Source: Chryseobacterium ureilyticum
GTDB taxonomy: Bacteria > Bacteroidota > Bacteroidia > Flavobacteriales > Weeksellaceae
Length of the DNA stretch: 64,000 nt
Assembly: GCF_900156735.1 (NCBI RefSeq)
Contig: NZ_FTOL01000009.1
Coordinates: forward strand, 112,545-176,544
Reading direction: 5' to 3'
Part shown: in pieces, positions 60,175 to 64,000 of the stretch
Layout of the letters: each line of letters starts with the position of its first letter
Numbering within the stretch: the stretch's first letter is position 1
Program-made: the position numbers and the translations under genes
The notes under the pieces: generated by a model
Database searches by the model: none
Seen by the model: only the letters and a program-made list of their open reading frames with translations
Told to the model about the DNA's origin: nothing

Positions 60175-61707
60175 TCATTTGTCATAATTTATCATCATAT
60201 ACTCAAAGTAATGAATCATTTTAAGATAGTTCTCGATGCTGATATATTCGTTAGTACTGTGTATGCTTTGCTGTTCGGCGCTATTAATTTTGATAGGCAT
60301 AAAACGATACACATTCTTGCTGACAATTTCATATTTTCCGGCATCGGTTCCAGCCATCGTAAGGTATGGTGAAACAATTGCTCCGGGATGAATCTCTTTG
60401 ACAGCAGCTTCGATCAGTTTAAAAGATTTTGTATTGGATGGTGATATTGCCGAGGCTTCTCTTGTGTTATCGATCTCCTCCACTTCTACATCAAATCCTT
60501 TGGTTGCTTCTGCAATATGATCACGAACGTCTTTTACTGTATTTCCGGGAAGAAGTCTGAAATTGACTACAAATTCCACTTCGGGAGAAAGTACATTTGT
60601 GCCATCACTTCCTTTCATCATGGTAAGTGCTGTAGTGGTTCTTACCAATGCATTGGTTGTATTATTTTTAGTCAGTTGTGAGATCAATACAGGTTTTAAA
60701 AGCCATTGATTTGCTAATGCTAATCTTGTTGTAAATGGCATTGCACCACCAATGTTTGTAAAGAATTCTTTTATTAATGGAGTTATCTCCGGTTTCATCT
60801 GATGATCTTCCAGTCTTTGCATGATCACAGCTGCTTTCCCGATTGCACTTTCCATGGGTGGCATTGAAGAGTGACCTCCAAGTCCTTTTACTTTTATTTT
60901 TGCGGAAAGGAAACCTTTTTCTGCACAACCTACCACAGCAACATCTGCACCTACTCCGGCAACATTTCCTTTTCTCATGATCAATCCGCCTTCGTCATAT
61001 ACGGCATCGAATCTTAATCCTTTTTTCTTAAAATAATCAGCAATCTGAATAGCGCCATTTTTCCCTCCTACTTCTTCATCAAATCCAAAGGCAAGATAAA
61101 TGTCACGTTGTGGAACTTGTTTATTTTTAATCAGATTATTCATGGATTCCATGAGAGAGAAAAGCATTCCTTTCATGTCTATCGCTCCTCTTCCGTAGAT
61201 TCTTCCATTTGCCACGGCACCTGAAAAAGGAGCATATTCCCAATCCTCAGCTACTTTTGCAACGGGTTCTAAAGGTTTATCATCCGGACGGAAAACATTT
61301 TGATCATTATTTTTGATATCAGCATCACCGGGAGGAACCACATCCATATGGGAAAGAAATAAAATAGGTTCCAAAACAGGATTACTTCCTTTGAGTCTGA
61401 ACACTAATCCATATTTATTGACCTCAACGTTTTCTGTATGTTGATACACTAATGGATAAGTTTTTTTAAGATATTCTTTAAATTGATCAAAAGGCGCATA
61501 GTCGAATTCTCCTAAGCTCCCTGTGGAAACGGTAGGGATCTTTATTCCTCCTGAAAGTCTTGAGACCGCCGAGTCATTTTTTACAGGTTTCCATCCTTCA
61601 CCTGTTCCTGATGTATTTTTCTTAAAAGGATAAATGTATGTTTTAATTAACAATACAGCTACAAGAATAATAAGAATTCCAAGGATTGCTAAAAGGAACT
61701 TTTTCAT
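60175..61707 (-). CDS. Membrane-anchored M20 family metallopeptidase
   Basis: A 510-residue peptidase of the PM20D1/carboxypeptidase-S type with an N-terminal membrane anchor (about 3-22). M20 metal ligands are visible: H120 and D122 in 'FLSHMDVVPPG', bridging D177 in 'GRGAIDMKG', E211-E212 in 'FDEEVGG', and a late His near 'SAEQQSIHSTNEYI'. PM20D1 makes or breaks N-fatty-acyl amino acids, whereas yeast carboxypeptidase S cleaves peptides; the substrate here is unknown. It is a single-gene unit. Confidence 0.92.
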   Translation of the reverse strand: MKKFLLAILGILIILVAVLLIKTYIYPFKKNTSGTGEGWKPVKNDSAVSRLSGGIKIPTVSTGSLGEFDYAPFDQFKEYLKKTYPLVYQHTENVEVNKYGLVFRLKGSNPVLEPILFLSHMDVVPPGDADIKNNDQNVFRPDDKPLEPVAKVAEDWEYAPFSGAVANGRIYGRGAIDMKGMLFSLMESMNNLIKNKQVPQRDIYLAFGFDEEVGGKNGAIQIADYFKKKGLRFDAVYDEGGLIMRKGNVAGVGADVAVVGCAEKGFLSAKIKVKGLGGHSSMPPMESAIGKAAVIMQRLEDHQMKPEITPLIKEFFTNIGGAMPFTTRLALANQWLLKPVLISQLTKNNTTNALVRTTTALTMMKGSDGTNVLSPEVEFVVNFRLLPGNTVKDVRDHIAEATKGFDVEVEEIDNTREASAISPSNTKSFKLIEAAVKEIHPGAIVSPYLTMAGTDAGKYEIVSKNVYRFMPIKINSAEQQSIHSTNEYISIENYLKMIHYFEYMMINYDK

Positions 61708-61828
61708 AGGGGAATTTTATGATGGGTTTGGTTCTATAAATATAGTAAAGTATTTGGTTTTTAACAATTTTAGAAGTGAGGTTTTCAATATATAAACTAC
61801 CTTTGACTAAGAAACGGGAGTATATGTA

Positions 61829-61856
61829 AAAGGTTGTCTCCGAAGAAACAACCTTT
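61829..61856 (-). terminator. Terminator after the small gene at 61877
   Basis: AAAGGTTGT (61829-61837) pairs with ACAACCTTT (61848-61856) across a 10-base loop. It lies just past the stop of the minus-strand gene. Confidence 0.7.
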
Positions 61857-61876
61857 ATGCATATTTACTGATATAA

Positions 61877-62218
61877 TCAATCCCATAAGTTAAAATAATA
61901 CTTTGCAAATAGCTGCATTCCTTCATTCTGTATCTTTTGCAGTTCTTCAAAGCTTATTTCGTTATTGGGTGTTAATAAAGTTGTAAACGAGCTTATCATT
62001 TTTTGTAATATGCTTGCCCATTCTTTATTTATCAAGCGAATTTCTTCTTTCGAATATTCTCTATTTTGATCTAAAATAAATGGCAAATTATGATCTTCTA
62101 TCCATAATGGTATAGACATAATATTGTCGTTTTCCACTTCTTTTTTATACGCCTCAAGTCTTGGGAGAACAAACTCTGCTATTGAATATTTTAGATCCCA
62201 TTTTTCCCAATTTTCCAT
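61877..62218 (-). CDS. Small helical protein, possible immunity protein
   Basis: A 113-residue soluble protein. It has the pattern 'KYSIAEFVLPRLEAYKKE', a middle 'WASILQKMISSFTTLL' and an end 'GMQLFAKYYFNLWD', which I recall from small proteins found in phage and toxin loci, though their role is unknown. It lies downstream of the RHS remnant on the same strand, separated by a gap of about 250 bases, so it may be an immunity gene or a leftover of one. Confidence 0.7.
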   Translation of the reverse strand: MENWEKWDLKYSIAEFVLPRLEAYKKEVENDNIMSIPLWIEDHNLPFILDQNREYSKEEIRLINKEWASILQKMISSFTTLLTPNNEISFEELQKIQNEGMQLFAKYYFNLWD

Positions 62219-62467
62219 TATTTTAAAATTTAAGTATAATTGTGTCCTTTAGCGATTTACCAAAACTCTAATTAAATATTTTTTATTTGGATATCAATAT
62301 GATTTTCTTACTTAAACTTTAAATATTATAGGATTATTCACGGTATAGTTATAAGTACTTGTCTTCTATAATTTTCAGAAATTGATATATAAATCGATAT
62401 TGTACAAGACCTAATATTTATTTTTTCCGTTTAAAGCCGGCTATATTACTTAAATAAGGATTATAAA

Positions 62468-63094
62468 TCAGCGAATCAATATAGGGTCATTAACTCTTTG
62501 TAAGCAGGGGTACTTTTTTCTATCAATCTCATCAGAATGAAGTCCATTATATAAACATTTAAAATCAATTCCTTCAACATAATAATTTTTTAAAAAACTA
62601 TTACTCGTTAATTTTTTATCATTGTGTTCATTGTAATACTCAAGATAATCAGATAAAAAACTTAAAAAGTCATTACTATTAAATCCTACTATTCTATAAC
62701 TTCTTCTTGTTTTATTGTCAATTGCTAATATGTATTTATCAAATGTTCCAGAAAATATACCTAAACAGTTAGCTTCTTTTTTTGTCATTTTTTTTACATC
62801 ATCCAAATTCTTGTTTTTATTAAATGAAAGGTTTATTGCATAAAATTCAATTTTTGGAGCAAACACGGATTCTATTAAATCATAATTACCTCTTTTTTTT
62901 AATGTATCCAATTTTAAAATCATATTCTTTTTAAAAACAAAATAAAGTGAATCATTTTTAGTGCAACTAGATAATTCATCATTTTTATCTAAATACAGTT
63001 GCATTTTAAATATAGACAATAAATCCATATTTTCTTGAGCTTTCACAAAGCTTAAGAAAAACAATAGTATAAGAAGATATATTTTCGAAATCAT
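62468..63094 (-). CDS. Secreted protein coupled to the RHS toxin end
   Basis: A 208-residue protein with a signal peptide ending FVKAQ (about 19). It is rich in Lys, Asn and Asp, with 'NDSLYFVFKKNMILKLD' and 'CLGIFSGTFDKYILAID' segments and no known domain. The start overlaps the stop of the RHS toxin fragment by 4 bases, typical of toxin-immunity pairs. A periplasmic immunity protein is a reasonable guess, but nothing in the sequence proves it. Confidence 0.72.
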   Translation of the reverse strand: MISKIYLLILLFFLSFVKAQENMDLLSIFKMQLYLDKNDELSSCTKNDSLYFVFKKNMILKLDTLKKRGNYDLIESVFAPKIEFYAINLSFNKNKNLDDVKKMTKKEANCLGIFSGTFDKYILAIDNKTRRSYRIVGFNSNDFLSFLSDYLEYYNEHNDKKLTSNSFLKNYYVEGIDFKCLYNGLHSDEIDRKKYPCLQRVNDPILIR

Positions 63095-63888
63095 TTTTTC
63101 TGGTTTTCTTTATAAGTTTTATATAATTTATCATATCGTTCCTGCCAATCTACAGCGTCTTTGGATAAAAAACTACTCCTATTAACTGGCAATTGGCAGT
63201 TTTGCTCTGGATTAGCCTTCGCTTCTTGGGCATAAGTTATAGAATTCGAAGCAAGAGTAATGCTATGTCCAAACTCGTGAGCCAAAGTATTAGAAGTTAT
63301 ACTAACATTTATACTTAATTTTGTTACAGATTGATTCCCGACAATGTCTCCAGTGTTAGGATCTATTACTGCTCCAGTAACTCCACCACCATAAGCACTT
63401 GCGCTTCCTGTAGTAACTACTATATCTAAATTTTTTACTTCATCTGCTTTATTTTTATAAGTTAAATTATCCGCTATTGCAAAACCTTCAGGATCAATGT
63501 TTTTAAAATTATCTATACTTTGTTGTGTATGTTGATAATTAGCATCTGCTTTTGCAAAATTCTTTTCAGCTTTCTCTAAAACTTTTCTTGAATCTTTATA
63601 CTTATTCCAATCTGATTTATTAATAAAATCAGATTTTTTCATCTTCCTATTACCTTCATATTCATTATTAAAGTTATTTCGTGCTATATTTTTTTGTTGC
63701 TCCGCTGCGTTTCTTGTAGCTTCATCTCCATTTATAACTTTCATACCATCAGGATCAATGAATCTTACAGGATTGTTAACTGCATAATTATATGGACTAT
63801 GACGTCTATAAAATTCGGTCAATGGATCCATAACACCCCATCTTCTTCCTAGGTCAGGCATATACATCCTTGCTCCATAATCATACAT
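63091..63888 (-). CDS. RHS C-terminal fragment with HEFGH metallopeptidase-like toxin domain
   Basis: A 265-residue frame whose first 50 residues are the end of an RHS repeat-associated core: 'MYDYGARMYMPDLG', 'WGVMDPL', 'YNYAVNNPVRFIDPDGM'. The rest is a variable tip with a long charged helix and a zincin-like motif H204-E-F-G-H208 in 'NTLAHEFGHSI', as in some metallopeptidase toxins. Upstream in the same frame are stop codons where the rest of the RHS protein should be, so this is a truncated or orphan toxin end. Whether it is translated is unknown. Confidence 0.75.
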   Translation of the reverse strand: MYDYGARMYMPDLGRRWGVMDPLTEFYRRHSPYNYAVNNPVRFIDPDGMKVINGDEATRNAAEQQKNIARNNFNNEYEGNRKMKKSDFINKSDWNKYKDSRKVLEKAEKNFAKADANYQHTQQSIDNFKNIDPEGFAIADNLTYKNKADEVKNLDIVVTTGSASAYGGGVTGAVIDPNTGDIVGNQSVTKLSINVSITSNTLAHEFGHSITLASNSITYAQEAKANPEQNCQLPVNRSSFLSKDAVDWQERYDKLYKTYKENQKK

Positions 63889-64000
63889 TCCAGTCTCTTA
63901 CAACTCCTTCCTGTTGTACTTATAATTCATATAGTTTGCTGAAGGTTACTAATCGTATCTAGCAGGTTTGCCTTCTTCAAAAACAATATCTTCAAGACGA
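63889..64000 (-). pseudogene. Decayed upstream part of the RHS gene, cut by the window
   Basis: Read on the minus strand in the frame of the toxin end, this part gives 'RYD', two stops (TAG TAA), 'PSANYMNYKYNRKEL', another stop (TAA) and 'ETG' before MYDYGAR. The last stop falls where RHS proteins have KELQETG, so CAA has probably become TAA. The rest of the gene lies outside the window. Confidence 0.75.

Noticed and set aside
60067..60372. A 101-codon plus-strand frame near 60.1 kb
   Set aside because: It overlaps the MITE-like element and the end of the M20 peptidase gene on the other strand, with no coding character of its own.
1..64000. CRISPR array, rRNA operon, complete insertion sequence, replication origin
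   Set aside because: No regularly spaced repeats, rRNA sequence, transposase gene or DnaA-box cluster was seen anywhere in the window.

Overview
The window is AT-rich chromosomal DNA from a flavobacterium, most likely Chryseobacterium or a close relative in the Weeksellaceae. The reasons are the Bacteroidota promoter type (TTTG or TTG, about 19-20 bases, then TAnnTTTG, seen at its best before the tRNA-Ser and asnB), many short secreted proteins whose signal peptides end in AQ, a split transketolase, a GLPGLI-like domain, a PNGase F-type glycosidase, a grasp-with-spasm peptide cluster and a flavobacterial TamB.

Layout. 1-12.9 kb is mostly housekeeping: recR, a LURP-one-like protein, a lipoprotein, pepD, a LOG-family hydrolase, a prolyl oligopeptidase, a ferredoxin/reductase pair, a DUF3108 protein, pheS, a YceI lipoprotein, an orphan ABC ATPase, a candidate small RNA and a YjdM zinc-ribbon protein. 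13.5-21.4 kb holds rsmB, a PNGase F-II-like glycosidase, asnB, a secreted protein and a DHA2 drug exporter. 21.5-25.4 kb is a one-strand redox/stress block (two pirins, two small GNATs, an FMN reductase, a YjdI Fe-S protein, OsmC). 25.7-31.6 kb has a sodium:solute symporter, an SGNH hydrolase and the two transketolase halves with a secreted protein between them. 31.8-35.6 kb is a minus-strand set of small membrane proteins and lipoproteins, including a 58-residue protein that is easily missed.

35.9-41.7 kb is the most distinctive region: a TPR/HTH regulator, then a ribosomal peptide cluster of the grasp-with-spasm type. It has a 66-residue GG-leader precursor, a DUF6624-like lipoprotein, an ATP-grasp ligase, a 60-codon overlapping frame and a SPASM-domain protein without the radical-SAM cysteine triad. 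A perfect 14-bp palindrome precedes the precursor and a GC-rich hairpin follows it; no exporter gene is visible.

41.8-51.8 kb returns to core genes: an Lrp/AsnC regulator, tamB head to head with tsaD, rsmE, a SpoU methyltransferase, ansA and tRNA-Ser(GGA). 52-61.7 kb carries an orphan protein, a DUF4198-like protein, a TonB-dependent siderophore-type receptor, a membrane XRE regulator next to a two-lobed aspartic-protease-like protein, a DUF2490 protein and an M20 peptidase. The right edge (61.9-64 kb) is a decayed RHS C-terminal toxin cassette with an HEFGH metallopeptidase tip and two small genes that may be immunity or partner genes.

Short dispersed repeats sit in several intergenic gaps: a REP-like hairpin near 13.3 kb, a 262-bp element with 17-bp terminal inverted repeats near 60 kb, related fragments near 0.77, 18.6 and 25.6 kb, and a CCACCCC element near 31.7 kb. 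No CRISPR array, rRNA gene or complete insertion sequence was seen.
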